Shown in pieces: positions 34,026 through 45,600 of a stretch of DNA of 64,000 bases (positions are counted from its first letter, which is position 1; the number at the start of each line of letters is the position of its first letter). Below the pieces are notes generated by a model. It saw only the letters and a list, made by a program, of their open reading frames with translations, made no database searches and was not told the origin of the DNA. The position numbers and the translations under genes are program-made. Source of the stretch: Snuella lapsa (GTDB lineage: Bacteria; Bacteroidota; Bacteroidia; Flavobacteriales; Flavobacteriaceae); NCBI RefSeq assembly GCF_039539345.1, contig NZ_BAABCY010000066.1, forward strand, positions 39,459-103,458, written 5' to 3'.

Positions 34026-34850
34026 ATGTTACGTCTTTTAAACTTAGAATTACAAAAGCTATTGCTTAATAAAACGAGTAAAATCCTTATTTTCATTTCG
34101 TTTATACTTCCTTTTTTCATCATTCTCCTTTCATCTTTGAAGATTAATGTTTTTGGTTTTTTTACATTGGAATTGGGAGAATTAGGAATCTTCAATTTTC
34201 CAATCATATGGCATTTAACAACCTTTTTTGCTGCTCAGTTTAAATTCTTTTTTGCCATAGTAGTTGTAAGTATGATTGGTAACGAATATAGCAATAAAAC
34301 CATTAAACAAAATTTAATTGATGGCTTAAGTAAAAAGGAATTTATTCTTTCTAAATTTTATACCATTACTTTCTTTTCTTTAGTATCAACTCTTTTAATC
34401 TGCTTACTTTCATTATGCATTGGACTCTACTATTCAAGTTATACAGAAGCATCAATCATTCTTCGAGAAACAGAGTTCTTACTCGCCTATTTCATTAAAC
34501 TCATTGGCTTTTTTAGTTTATGCCTTTTCTTTGGCATATTAGCAAAACGTTCGGCTTTTGCCCTAGCATTTTTATTTATCCTATTTATTCTAGAATGGAT
34601 AACATTTGGGCTCATTACTTGGAAATTCAATGCTGTTATAGCTGAAAAAACACAGAACTTCTTCCCATTAAAATCTATGCATAAACTTATAGATCAACCC
34701 TTTCAACGCATAGCCATGTCCAAATTCCCAGACAAAGAAAATCTGGTATACGACTACGCTGTACATTGGCATGAAATTGTAATTGTTATGGGTTGGACAG
34801 CTCTCTTTGTCTTTTTATCGTATAGATTATTAAAACACCGGGATTTGTAA
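34026..34850 (+). CDS. ABC transporter permease
   Basis: 274-residue membrane protein with about six helices (LLNKTSKILIFISFILPFFIILLSS, ATTFFAAQFKFFFAIVVVSMIG, FFSLVSTLLICLLSLCIGLYY and later). The NEYSNKTIKQNLIDGLSKKEFILSKF segment is the coupling loop typical of ABC-2 type permeases. It is paired with the ATPase just upstream. The substrate is not evident; export of a lipid or peptide is possible. Confidence 0.9.
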   Translation: MLRLLNLELQKLLLNKTSKILIFISFILPFFIILLSSLKINVFGFFTLELGELGIFNFPIIWHLTTFFAAQFKFFFAIVVVSMIGNEYSNKTIKQNLIDGLSKKEFILSKFYTITFFSLVSTLLICLLSLCIGLYYSSYTEASIILRETEFLLAYFIKLIGFFSLCLFFGILAKRSAFALAFLFILFILEWITFGLITWKFNAVIAEKTQNFFPLKSMHKLIDQPFQRIAMSKFPDKENLVYDYAVHWHEIVIVMGWTALFVFLSYRLLKHRDL

Positions 34851-34858
34851 TATCTTTG
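34851..34858 (+). promoter_or_regulatory. Promoter -7 box for the first T9SS type B gene
   Basis: TATCTTTG, consensus match. It overlaps the permease stop and lies 20 nt before the ATG at 34879. Confidence 0.55.
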
Positions 34859-34878
34859 GTTGCTATGGCTTCCAAAAT

Positions 34879-37596
34879 ATGAAAACACCTTTTCTTGTTA
34901 TACTATTTAGTTTTTTTGGCCTATCTGTTTTTTCCCAAAATGAGGCTGCAAACTGGTATTTTGGGTATAATGCTGGTATCAATTTCAACCAGGCAGCCAA
35001 CACCGTTACAAAACTTACTGATGGACAATTAACAACAAATGAAGGATGTGCTTCTATTTCTGATGGATTAGGCAACTTACTTTTTTACACCGATGGTTCT
35101 AATGTTTGGAATAAAAATCACAGCTTAATGCAAAATGGCTCTGGTTTATATGGAGATGCTTCCAGTACACAATCTGCCATTATTGTACCAAAACCAAAAG
35201 ATCCAAACATCTATTATATTTTTACTGTAGATAGCAGAAACCAAAGGAATGTAAATCTAGGCTTAAATTATTCTATTGTTGATATCACATCAGATGGTGG
35301 CCTTGGTGCCGTTACTGCTAAAAATAGACCTTTACTCGAAAAATGCTCCGAAAAATTAACAGCTGTTCTAAAAGATTGTGTAAGCAAATCTGTTTGGGTC
35401 ATGACATTTGCCTCTCAAGATGGAACTGAAAATGTTTATGATACATTTCATGCTTTTGAAGTTAGTGAATCCGGAGTTAATGCAACATCCGTAAAATCTA
35501 CATTCCAAACACTCATTGGAGATGCTAGGGGCTACTTAAAATTATCACCTGATGGATCAAAAGTAGCCTGTGCCAATGTAAGGGACGGTTTGTTTATCTA
35601 TGATTTCGATCCAACATCCGGAAAGCTCTCAAACGATATTTCCCTTACTATAAATTCAGGAAACGGAAGCTCCTTTCCATATGGTATCGAATTCTCTCCC
35701 AATAGTCAGCTATTATACGTAAGTTCTTCCAATGATTTCTTTTCTCAAAGCGCAGCCGATAATAACCCTATAAATCATCAATCTACCTTAACACAATTCG
35801 ATTTAATAGCTACAGACATACAAAATAGCCAAATAACATTAGAAGAAAGACAATTGTATAGAGGCGGTCTTCAATTAGGTCCCGACGGAAAAATATATCG
35901 AGCATTAAGCATCACTTATGAACAAGGCTCATCTTATCTTGGTGTTATTAACAGTCCAAACGAACTTGGAACAAACTGTAACTATATACACAATGCGATA
36001 AACTTAAGTCCCTTTGAATCCTCACAAGGCTTACCTCCTTTTATTACATCCTTTTTTAACATAGAAATTGATATCATCCAAAATGGCCAAAGTTCTGTAA
36101 GCTTGCTTCTGTGCGAAGAAGATTCATATACTTTAAAAGCCGAAGATATTACTGGCGCTACCTATATATGGCAACAAGATGGCTCAACTTTAAGTGCAAA
36201 CACATACCAACTTGAAGTTACTAAAAGTGGGCATTACGAAGTGCTTATTGACCGTAATAATGGAGACTGCCCAATTGAAGGAGAAGCATACGTTAGCTTT
36301 AACAAAAATCCGGAAGCCTTTAACACGACACTACTACAATGCGATGAAGATGGTTTAAAAGATGGCATCTCTATATTCAATCTTAATGAAGCCAATGAAG
36401 AACTAACTGGGGGTAACGCAAACCTATTCACCGTATTCTATCTGGATGCATCTATGACCACCATAGTTACAAATAGTACTACATTTAACAATACCAGTAA
36501 TCCACAAACCCTATATGTTGAAGTTATTAACAACGATACAGGATGCTCCAATACCTGTGAATTAACCCTATCTGTAAGTGTTACAGATTCCAATGATGTA
36601 GAACTCCCTGCCGTTTGCGATGACGATGGTACCGAAGACGGATTACATGCTTTTAATTTAAGTGAAGCCGATGATTTAATAGTTGCTGGACTTCCCGATG
36701 GCTTAAATATTTCCTATTTTGAAACTTACCATGATGCTCTGACCGAGCAAAACAATTTAGGAACAAACTATACAAACACAACACCCTACTCGCAAACTAT
36801 TTACGCCCGTGTTGAAAATGCAAACAACTGTTATGGCATTAGTGAAGTACAACTAACAGTCAATAAACTTCCAGAGATCGTTACTGAAAGTATTGCTTAT
36901 TATTGCCTTAATAAATACCCAGAAACGATTAATATAAATGCAGGTGTTGTTAACGGTTCAATAAACGATTACAATTACTCATGGTCTACAGGAGAAAGCA
37001 CCCACCAAATAAGTGTAAACATGCCCGGCTTGTATACTGTAGAAGTTATAAATTCCAATAACTGTTCTGAAACACGTACTATTACCGTTGAAGCCTCAAA
37101 TACTGCTAGTTTTCAATCCATAGAAGTAGTTGACATCTCCCCTAACAATACGATTACTGTAACGGTTTCTGGCGAAGGCATTTATGAATATGCATTACTT
37201 GATGATAATGGTTTGATTTACAAACCTTTTCAAGAAAACCCTACTTTTGAGAATGTTTTTCCCGGAATTTATACTATTTCTGTAAAAGATGTAAAAAATG
37301 ATTGTGGAACCGTACAAGAACCCGTTTCTGTTATTGGATTTCCTAAGTATTTTACTCCCAATAATGATGGTTTTAATGATACTTGGCAGATATATGGTGT
37401 CTCCGATATGTTCCAACCAAACACTAAAATTCTTATTTATAACAGGTACGGTAAACTATTAAAGCAACTAAACCCTCTTGGAAAGGGTTGGGACGGCACC
37501 TTTAATGGCGAAAAACTACCTTCAGACGATTATTGGTTTGTAATTACTCTGCAAGATGGAAGAATCGTTAAGAATCATTTTAGCTTAAAACTATAA
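34879..37596 (+). CDS. T9SS type B protein 1: beta-propeller-like secreted protein, 905 aa
   Basis: Signal peptide (MKTPFLVILFSFFGLSVFSQ). Residues about 20-370 look like a beta-propeller (NWYFGYNAGINFN, GLGNLLFYTDGSNVWNKNH, YYIFTVDSRN, LKLSPDGSKVACAN, IEFSPNSQLLYVSSS, LGPDGKIYRA), a common N-terminus in these proteins. Two copies of the CDxDG module follow (QCDEDGLKDGISIFNLNEA..., VCDDDGTEDGLHAFNLSEA...), then a PKD-like region. The end is the T9SS type B domain (PKYFTPNNDGFNDTWQIYG...IYNRYGKLLKQ...GWDGTFNG...DDYWF). It is predicted to be exported by type IX secretion to the surface or medium. Neighbours downstream are its paralogues. Confidence 0.92.
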   Translation: MKTPFLVILFSFFGLSVFSQNEAANWYFGYNAGINFNQAANTVTKLTDGQLTTNEGCASISDGLGNLLFYTDGSNVWNKNHSLMQNGSGLYGDASSTQSAIIVPKPKDPNIYYIFTVDSRNQRNVNLGLNYSIVDITSDGGLGAVTAKNRPLLEKCSEKLTAVLKDCVSKSVWVMTFASQDGTENVYDTFHAFEVSESGVNATSVKSTFQTLIGDARGYLKLSPDGSKVACANVRDGLFIYDFDPTSGKLSNDISLTINSGNGSSFPYGIEFSPNSQLLYVSSSNDFFSQSAADNNPINHQSTLTQFDLIATDIQNSQITLEERQLYRGGLQLGPDGKIYRALSITYEQGSSYLGVINSPNELGTNCNYIHNAINLSPFESSQGLPPFITSFFNIEIDIIQNGQSSVSLLLCEEDSYTLKAEDITGATYIWQQDGSTLSANTYQLEVTKSGHYEVLIDRNNGDCPIEGEAYVSFNKNPEAFNTTLLQCDEDGLKDGISIFNLNEANEELTGGNANLFTVFYLDASMTTIVTNSTTFNNTSNPQTLYVEVINNDTGCSNTCELTLSVSVTDSNDVELPAVCDDDGTEDGLHAFNLSEADDLIVAGLPDGLNISYFETYHDALTEQNNLGTNYTNTTPYSQTIYARVENANNCYGISEVQLTVNKLPEIVTESIAYYCLNKYPETININAGVVNGSINDYNYSWSTGESTHQISVNMPGLYTVEVINSNNCSETRTITVEASNTASFQSIEVVDISPNNTITVTVSGEGIYEYALLDDNGLIYKPFQENPTFENVFPGIYTISVKDVKNDCGTVQEPVSVIGFPKYFTPNNDGFNDTWQIYGVSDMFQPNTKILIYNRYGKLLKQLNPLGKGWDGTFNGEKLPSDDYWFVITLQDGRIVKNHFSLKL

Positions 37597-37660
37597 TTTT
37601 CTTCCAAAAAAGACACTAAACCTACTTTTCATCTGATTTTTTTTGCATTTCATCTAAATT

Positions 37661-37680
37661 ATACCTACTTTTCGCCTTGA
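37661..37680 (+). promoter_or_regulatory. Possible promoter of the second T9SS type B gene
   Basis: TACTTTTC near 37667 differs from TAnnTTTG only in the last base. It lies 33 nt before the preferred ATG at 37707. Confidence 0.3.
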
Positions 37681-37706
37681 ATTAATCCGTTGAAACGGTG
37701 CTATTT

Positions 37707-40700
37707 ATGCCTAAAACACCAAATAAAAAGAAACCTACTTTTAGTATGAGATCAATACGTCTTATCTTGATTATATGTATTTGCTGTTATAACATAACAT
37801 TATCCCAACAAATTACCGTTGATAATAATATTCCTGCACAAGACCTTATAGAAAACAATTTCGCCGATGGTTGTGTGGAAATTTCCAATGTCACATCATC
37901 CCTTAACGGTACCTCAGATGGCTTTTCCAGCTTTGGTGCCTTTCAAAGAGGCAGCTCCAATTTTCCTTTAAATAATGGTATTGTACTTTCTACAGGAAAC
38001 GCAGCTTCGGCAGGTAATGGTGAAAATACAACCGACTTAAGTGATGGTACATTAAATTGGGGGACAGATGCAGATATAGAAACGGCACTTGGTGTTAGTA
38101 ATACTGTAAATGCTACTGTTATTGAGTTTGATTTTATTGCACTTTCAGACAACATACAGTTTAATTACTTATTGGCTTCCGAAGAGTATTACGCCAATTA
38201 CCCTTGTAATTCCTCAGACGGTTTTGCTTTTTTAATACGGGAAAGTACAAGCACGGGGCCATATCAAAACATAGCCCTCGTTCCTGGAACCAATACACCT
38301 GTAACAATTAACAATATCCATGATGAGATTTTAACCCAATGTGCGGCAGCCAACGATACGTATTTTGATGGTTATAGCTTTGGAGATACAAATTATAACG
38401 GAAGAACAACTGTGCTTACCGCTGCAAGTAATGTAACTCCTAACGTACAATACCATGTAAAATTAATCGTTGCCGATCAAGGCAATGATCCCTCTTTCGA
38501 TACCGCCGTGTTTATTGAAGCCAATACTTTTACCGAATTAGAACTTGGTGAAGATATTAGTAGCTGCTCAGGAAATATTACCCTTAACGGAGAAATACAA
38601 AACCCATTAGCCACTTATTCTTGGTATAGAAATGGAGGACTTATTCCAGGAGAAACCAACCCTACGCTAAATACGTCATTAAGTGGCCTGTATCGAGTTG
38701 AAATCAACATTAATGGTGTTAGCTGTACCATATCAGATGAAGTCAATGTTACCATAGATAGCGAGCTTACTACTAACCCTATAGAACCTTATTTATTGTG
38801 CGATGACAATGGTGATGGTGAAGAAGTTTTTGATTTATCAACTAAAGACCAAGATGTTATCAATGCCATTCCTAACCTACCAGTAAACTATACCATTAAA
38901 TATTATTATACAGACGCAGATTCAAGAAACGATTCAAATAACATAACATCTCCTATATCAACTGCTTCCCGCACTATATATGTCCGTGTAGAAGATACCG
39001 ATCAAGGTTGTGTTATTTTTGGAAATATTTCCTTGGAAGTCAATAATCCACCAACAATTACCCAACAGGTAACTTGGGATGTATGTGATAACGACAACGT
39101 TCCAGATAACAGCACGCAAATAGACTTAAGGGAAAAAGATAACGAATTCACCAATGGACAAGCTAACCTTAATGTGAGTTACCACTATACACCTCTCGAT
39201 GCTGCCAATGGTAATAGCCCAATCCCTCCTCCTTATGTAAACTCTAATCCAAATGAAACACTATATGTTAGAGTAGAAAACACCCTTACCAGCTGTATAT
39301 CAACCGGATCTTTAGTTTTAAACATAACCAATGGTAACACTGGCATTGTCAGGGACACTCAATACATTGATGCCTGCGATGCAGATCACGATGGTACAGC
39401 CAATTTTAACCTTACACAAGCAATCAACACTATTTTAAATGGAGAAACAGGCTTTTTGCCTCCTACATACCATACCAGCCAAAGTGATGCCGAATCTGGA
39501 TCCAACCCAATCCCAAACCCTACAAACTATCAAAACACAAATCCAGAAGAACAAACCATTTATGTTAGATTAGAAGACAGTACCACAGGCTGCTATGCTA
39601 TTGTACCCATAGAAATCCACAGCAATCTTTTACTAACCGCTACAAATATACCAGAATTAGGGTTTGCTTTTTGTGATGATGATAATGACGGTAGCGTTGA
39701 TGTCTATTTAAACCCATTAGAGAGTGTTATTGCTAACGGAATTCCTAATGTTACTGTTTCTTTTTATGATACAGAAAGCAACAGAGATAACAACATAGGG
39801 GCCTTAGATACCTCATCACCATTAACCATAACAAGCGACGTAACACTTTACATTAATCTTGAAAATGGTAGTTGCTCTGAAGTATCGGAAGTTTTATTAA
39901 GAATAAACCCTGTTGTTGCCTTTCCAAATACAGAGCCAATAAATTATTGTGACAATGACGATGATGGTTTTACAACCATAGATTTCGATTCTTTGGATTC
40001 CATTTTAACTGGAGGAACCCCTGGTTTTAGTGTGCGGTATTTTCTAGATCCTAACGATGCAGATTCTGGAACAAACCAATTACCCCGCTACTATGATTCC
40101 GCTTCAAATACCTTTTATGCCCGGATAGAAAATATAAACACAAACTGTTATACTGTAAATGAATTTGACATAAATATCGTTCCAGCCCCGTCTGTAAATC
40201 AACCTTCCAATATTGTAATTTGTAACAGTACCGGCAACGCCACCATAAAATTAGAAGATAAAATTTCCGAAATTGTATCCGACCCCACTGGACTTATAAT
40301 AGATTTTTTCGAATCCTTCGATAACGCCAACAACAATGTAGAAGCACTCGACGACCAAGCCTATAACACGATCTCAAGAACCATCTATGTCAGAGTACAA
40401 ACCACTGCATCTCCAGGATGTTACAATATTGTTTCCTTTGATGTTATTATAAACACCATACCAGTAATCCCACCCCTTACACCTTTCCAAATGTGTGTAG
40501 ATGAGGGCGTTACTTCAACAACTTTTGTTTTAGCCGACAAAGACTCTGAAATTTTAAACGGTCAGACAAGCAAAGAAGTTTTTTACTATGAAGATGCTGC
40601 ATTTACAACCCCTATTAACAAATACAGCCCTTACTCTAGTTCTGGAGCTCAAACCATTTATGTACGTGTAGAAAATATAACAGATCCAGATTGTAACAGC

Positions 40701-42557
40701 ACATCTTCTTTTACTTTAGAAATCGCCTCTAACCCTGACTATAACAGGGATTTCGACGACTTCCCTCCCGTATGCCAAACCATTGCTGGAAACCATACAT
40801 TTGACTTAGAAGCCAAACGACAAGAAATAGCACAAGGAAGCACAGATAATTTAAGCATTGAGTTTTATTTATCTGAAAATGATGCTTATTACAATACAGG
40901 TACGCCGTTACCTGACCAATATACATCGCAAGCACTCCAAGGACAATTCTATGTTAGAATTGAAAATACAGCAAACTCCTGTACTGTCGTTGAAGAAGTT
41001 AGATTTATAACATTTCCTACACCCAATATTATATCCGCTTCCATAGATCCCGTGTGTGATACTGATTATGATGGCAGTACGACCATTGATCTGACCAATG
41101 CCGTGTACGATATAGAAAATGTGAGATTTAGCGATGTGACCATATCCTATTTTGAAGATGAAGCCCTAACAACCGAAATACCGTCTGGACAGATTACCAA
41201 TTATCCAGTTAACACCAGTAAAACCATTTATATAAAAGCTGAAGTTGATACAGGTTGCAGCCATTCTTCACCCTTAGAACTACAAGTTAATCTTCCCCCT
41301 ACCTTGTTAAGTGTAAACACTTTTACAGATTGTGAAAACCCAACTAATAGTTATGATTTAGGTCAAATAGACACCTTCTTAATCCATAGCAGCACCAATG
41401 CCATTATAAGTTATCATGACTCCCAAACTAATGCCCAAAACAACACAGGTACATATGTCAACAAACAATTTGACTATCCAACACCAGGCACATATGCCAT
41501 CTATGCGCGCATTGAAGATGCCGTTACCGGATGTCTGGCGTTTACCACTTTCAACTTACAAATCAACCCAAACCCAATAGCCAACACACCTCCAAATTTA
41601 GAAGACTGTGACGATGACTTTGATGGATATTTAGAATTTGACTTAACAGAAAACGAACACATCATATTAGGCTCCCAAGACCCTAACAATTTTTCTGTTT
41701 ACTACTATAACAACAATATTAACAATGCAGAAAATGACACCAATAGATTGGATACATTACATGAAGCCGTAAATGGAGAAACGATCTATGCAAGGGTACA
41801 GCACAATAATACAGAATGTTACAGCATCACGCAATTTAATATCATAATCAACCCCTTACCTGTTATTCCAATTAACGACATAGAACCTTTATGCATTAAC
41901 GACATACCTAAAAACCTAAGTGCTGAAACAGGAAATACAGGTGACACTTACCTATGGTCCAACGGTGCCACAACACCCGAAATACAAGTAGACTTCTCCA
42001 ATTTAGGAGATCATTGGGTAACCGTTACAACCCCTGACAACTGTGCTTACACAAAAGATTTCACATTAATAGAGTCTGAAGCAGCTACTATAAACTTTAC
42101 AACTACGGTCGACTTTGCCGACCCTAACAGTATTAACGTAGATATAAGTGGAATGGGAGACTATGTATACATTCTGGATGACGGCGACCCCCAAACCTCC
42201 AATGTGTTCGAAAATGTATGGCTTGGACTGCACACAGTTACGGTAAGAGACCTAAACGGCTGTAACGATGTTAGTAAAGAAGTTATCGTTATTGATGCCC
42301 CTAAATTCGTAACCCCAAATAACGATGGTGCCTTTGATTATTGGCATATAGTTGGTATCGAAGAACTTCCGGGAACCGTCGTATATATTTATGATCGCTA
42401 CGGAAAACTTCTTAAAACCCTACCACATACTTCAATCGGTTGGGATGGTACTTTTAACGGTCAAAATATGCCAGCAGATGATTATTGGTTCTTTGCAAAA
42501 GTTAAAAAAGATGGTGTGGCCTTTGATTTAAGAGGACACTTTGCTTTAAAACGTTAG
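37707..42557 (+). CDS. T9SS type B protein 2: choice-of-anchor-L protein with 11 modules
   Basis: About 1616 residues. The start is uncertain: GTG 37698, ATG 37707 or ATG 37746, the last giving a compact signal peptide (MRSIRLILIICICCYNITLS). Residues about 30-260 resemble the choice-of-anchor L domain (FPLNNGIVLSTGNA...IEFDFIALSDNIQFNYLLASEEY...DGFAFLIRES). Eleven tandem modules of about 95 residues follow (38780-41880), each opening with a CDxDxDG-like loop and FDL, and closing with a YVRVEN...C...L.VN strand. A PKD-like domain and the T9SS type B C-terminus (VTPNNDGAFDYWHIVG...GWDGTFNG) end it. It is predicted as a large extracellular adhesin-like or structural protein. Confidence 0.92.
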   Translation: MPKTPNKKKPTFSMRSIRLILIICICCYNITLSQQITVDNNIPAQDLIENNFADGCVEISNVTSSLNGTSDGFSSFGAFQRGSSNFPLNNGIVLSTGNAASAGNGENTTDLSDGTLNWGTDADIETALGVSNTVNATVIEFDFIALSDNIQFNYLLASEEYYANYPCNSSDGFAFLIRESTSTGPYQNIALVPGTNTPVTINNIHDEILTQCAAANDTYFDGYSFGDTNYNGRTTVLTAASNVTPNVQYHVKLIVADQGNDPSFDTAVFIEANTFTELELGEDISSCSGNITLNGEIQNPLATYSWYRNGGLIPGETNPTLNTSLSGLYRVEININGVSCTISDEVNVTIDSELTTNPIEPYLLCDDNGDGEEVFDLSTKDQDVINAIPNLPVNYTIKYYYTDADSRNDSNNITSPISTASRTIYVRVEDTDQGCVIFGNISLEVNNPPTITQQVTWDVCDNDNVPDNSTQIDLREKDNEFTNGQANLNVSYHYTPLDAANGNSPIPPPYVNSNPNETLYVRVENTLTSCISTGSLVLNITNGNTGIVRDTQYIDACDADHDGTANFNLTQAINTILNGETGFLPPTYHTSQSDAESGSNPIPNPTNYQNTNPEEQTIYVRLEDSTTGCYAIVPIEIHSNLLLTATNIPELGFAFCDDDNDGSVDVYLNPLESVIANGIPNVTVSFYDTESNRDNNIGALDTSSPLTITSDVTLYINLENGSCSEVSEVLLRINPVVAFPNTEPINYCDNDDDGFTTIDFDSLDSILTGGTPGFSVRYFLDPNDADSGTNQLPRYYDSASNTFYARIENINTNCYTVNEFDINIVPAPSVNQPSNIVICNSTGNATIKLEDKISEIVSDPTGLIIDFFESFDNANNNVEALDDQAYNTISRTIYVRVQTTASPGCYNIVSFDVIINTIPVIPPLTPFQMCVDEGVTSTTFVLADKDSEILNGQTSKEVFYYEDAAFTTPINKYSPYSSSGAQTIYVRVENITDPDCNSTSSFTLEIASNPDYNRDFDDFPPVCQTIAGNHTFDLEAKRQEIAQGSTDNLSIEFYLSENDAYYNTGTPLPDQYTSQALQGQFYVRIENTANSCTVVEEVRFITFPTPNIISASIDPVCDTDYDGSTTIDLTNAVYDIENVRFSDVTISYFEDEALTTEIPSGQITNYPVNTSKTIYIKAEVDTGCSHSSPLELQVNLPPTLLSVNTFTDCENPTNSYDLGQIDTFLIHSSTNAIISYHDSQTNAQNNTGTYVNKQFDYPTPGTYAIYARIEDAVTGCLAFTTFNLQINPNPIANTPPNLEDCDDDFDGYLEFDLTENEHIILGSQDPNNFSVYYYNNNINNAENDTNRLDTLHEAVNGETIYARVQHNNTECYSITQFNIIINPLPVIPINDIEPLCINDIPKNLSAETGNTGDTYLWSNGATTPEIQVDFSNLGDHWVTVTTPDNCAYTKDFTLIESEAATINFTTTVDFADPNSINVDISGMGDYVYILDDGDPQTSNVFENVWLGLHTVTVRDLNGCNDVSKEVIVIDAPKFVTPNNDGAFDYWHIVGIEELPGTVVYIYDRYGKLLKTLPHTSIGWDGTFNGQNMPADDYWFFAKVKKDGVAFDLRGHFALKR
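38780..41880 (+). repeat. Coding array of 11 CDxDxDG modules
   Basis: Read from the translation, not as DNA identity: eleven units of about 95 codons with Cys-Asp-x-Asp-x-Asp-Gly-like openers (CDDNGDGEEVFDL, CDADHDGTANFNL, CDDDNDGSVDVYL, CDNDDDGFTTIDF, CDTDYDGSTTIDL, CDDDFDGYLEFDL and others) and a conserved IYVRVEN...C near the end. Units 6 to 8 and 10 have degenerate openers. DNA between units is diverged. Confidence 0.8.
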
Positions 42558-42562
42558 GCTCT

Positions 42563-42592
42563 TTGATTACTTAAAGCATAGTTATATATTTG
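42563..42592 (+). promoter_or_regulatory. Promoter of the third T9SS type B gene
   Basis: TTG at 42563-42565, 19-nt spacer and TATATTTG at 42585-42592 fit the -33/-7 consensus. The TTG start codon is 24 nt downstream. Confidence 0.75.
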
Positions 42593-42616
42593 TTAGCTAC
42601 GCTAATAGTTTAACCA

Positions 42617-45600
42617 TTGAAAGACCTAGACCTTAACAACCATTTTAAAATTGTAATAAACCTTATTATAATTTTTATTTTTTTTACTCAAAATGCTCAC
42701 ACCCAAACCGCATGTTCCTTAGGAGACCCTGTGTTTGTTGAAAACTTTGGCTCAGGCACAAACCGTCTAGGCCCGTCCTTAAACCAAGATCCAAATGCAA
42801 ATGTTCACCCCAATTACAGACCTGCCAGTTTATATACCTACGTTGGCTCAGGAAGTGTAGGACATGACCAATACGGTATCATGAAAGACCCAAAAGATGC
42901 CGCTCCCGGTGGTGCTGGATGGAACGATAGTTTTCCAGACCACACAGGCAATCCTAATGGCTATTTATACTATTGCGATGCTAAAGAAGACCTCAATGTG
43001 TTTTATGCTCAAAAAATAGATGGCTTATGCGATGATATTGAATACGAGCTATCCGCTTGGTTTGCAAAAACAAACGCTCCCGATTACTTCATAGACCCCA
43101 ATATTAAACTTATAATAGGCTTTACAGATATAAACGACCAAAATATTGGCAGTATTGTCGAAGCAGACACAGGGCCTATAGAAGGTGTCGGAGCAAACAG
43201 ATGGCATCGTAAAAGTTTGATCTTTACTGTACCTACAGGAACTGAAAACATCTACTTTATGTTAAGAAATAATGTCTCAGGAGTAGCAGGAAACGATCTG
43301 GCTATTGATGATATAGAAGTAAGACCCTGTGGTCCTCAAATAGATCTTACAGATACATTTACAAATAACATAATAACTAATGAAACCTATTGTATTGAAG
43401 ACTCCAATGACACCTCTATTAGTATCTCCGCAAATATCCCCAACACTTTTGTCATGCAATGGCAAGAATCAACAGTCTCTGGCGTATGGACAGATATGAC
43501 TGGAGAAACAGGCAATACTTTAAATTATACCATTCCTAGCACAAGTGCTTTTTATCAGTTAAGACTTAAATTCGCTCACAACGCCAACAACCTTCTCAAC
43601 TCAAAGTGTCATTTCTTTACAGAACCTATCTCCTACTATAGAACCTATGCCAATACTGCTCCAGTGATGCAGTTATGTGATGATGACAACAACGGATTGA
43701 TGTTTTTTAATTTAGCATCACAAAAAAGCTATATAAACGATTCCAATGAGGTAACCATAACCTACCACACCTCACAACCCTTGGCCGAATCCGGCAATGC
43801 ACCACTAACAAGCCCTTTTGAAAGCGGAAGCACCACTATTTTTGCACGGGTTGAAAACAACCTGAACCCATCTTGTTATGCCATTTCCAGTTTTGACCTG
43901 GAAGTTTACGAAACACCCGTCCCTATGGATGCCTCCAGTATCCTTCCCATACAGGAATGTGACAATACCTCCGTAGGTACAGATACCGATGGCCTCGTGG
44001 TATTTGATATAACCCAAAGGGAAACCGATATCCTAAACGGACAGGATCCAAATGGTTTTAACATCTCATATTATTCCGATGACACCTATAACAGCCCCAT
44101 CCCCAATCCATCATCGTTTGAAAATACGGTTTCCGGCGGACAAACCATATACGTACGGGTCACCAACAACCAGTATGGCGATTGCTATGCCGGTACCGCA
44201 GTTCAAATTGAAGTACTCGAACTTCCTGTAGTTAACAATCCCAGCACCTATTCGCAATGCGACGATGTTTCCAATGACGGCCAGGCCCTTTTTAACCTGA
44301 CCCTGGACAGTATCAAAAGCGAGATCAACCCAAACCATACTACAGAGGGACTTCAATTCACCTATTACGAAGACCTAAACGAAGCAGAAAACAACGGCAC
44401 TGCCATAACCAATCCCGGAGCCTATCTTGATGCGCCCGGCTTCGTCCCTGAAATCGTTTACATACGGGTTGAAAACCCCAATAACTGTTACAGAGTCGTG
44501 CCCCTTACACTCGAAGTGAACCCCTACAGTGGCGCCTTGGCCCTTTATAACCCGAACCCGATACATCAGTGCGATGATGGTATGGATCCCAGGGACGGGA
44601 TCTCGACCTTCGACCTGTCTGGTTTTAAAGACCACATAGAGAATGTTGTTTTTTCAACGTTCAATGCCTCCGCACACCTTTATGAAACCCAATCCGATGC
44701 CGAGCTGGAGATCAATGAAATAACCGACCTGACGAACCACCAAAATATAAATTCCCCCAACAGTCAGGACATCTGGGTACGCGTTAAAAGCGACCTCAAC
44801 AACAACTGTCTAGGACTAGAAGAATTCCCGGGGCTGCTCATTGTGGAAGCCCTGCCCTATGCCAACCCCGTAAGTATCGACAGGCAATGCGACGACGATT
44901 TTGACGGAGCCTACCCTTTTGATGTCTCTACCCTGGAAACTACCGTACTGGGGGGGCAATCCTATAATGATGTATCCATAACGTATTTTGACAACACCGG
45001 AAACCCCTTAAAGGATTTTAGTGGCAACGACGTAACCAGCCCGCTGCCCAATACACTTTTAATGGACAGCCAGACCATCACAATACGGCTAACCAATAAC
45101 AACACTAGTGATCCCGATGGCGCTTGCTTTCATGAAACCTCACTGGAGTTCATCGTGGATGTACAGCCAGTCGCAAATCCAGTAACAGTTTCTCCTGTCT
45201 GTGACGGCGATGCTGGAGATATAGATGATGACGGTGTGTACCCTTTTGATACCTCAAGCTTTACAGGTATTATTTTGGGCACACAATCTACTATGGAGAT
45301 CTATTACCGCTATATAGACCAAAACGGAAATACCGTCACCGATAGCCCTACCCTGCCCACCCCATTAATGTCGGGGTCACAGACCATTACGGTGGAGGTC
45401 AGAAACCCACTGAACGACACCTGTTCGGCAGCTACAGATATACAACTGACGGTCAACCCGCTGCCCGATTTCACCATTGAAACCCCACAGATCGTATGCT
45501 CTTCCGATCCCACCTTTACCATCGTGTTGGATCCCGTTGAAGCAGATCCCAACGAAGTTTTCGACTACCTGTGGCAATACCAGGACGGCAGCGTCCTGTC

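Noticed and set aside
33112..34850. GldA/GldFG gliding-motility ABC system
   Set aside because: The ATPase pairs with a single ABC-2 permease of drug-export type and lacks a GldG-like partner.
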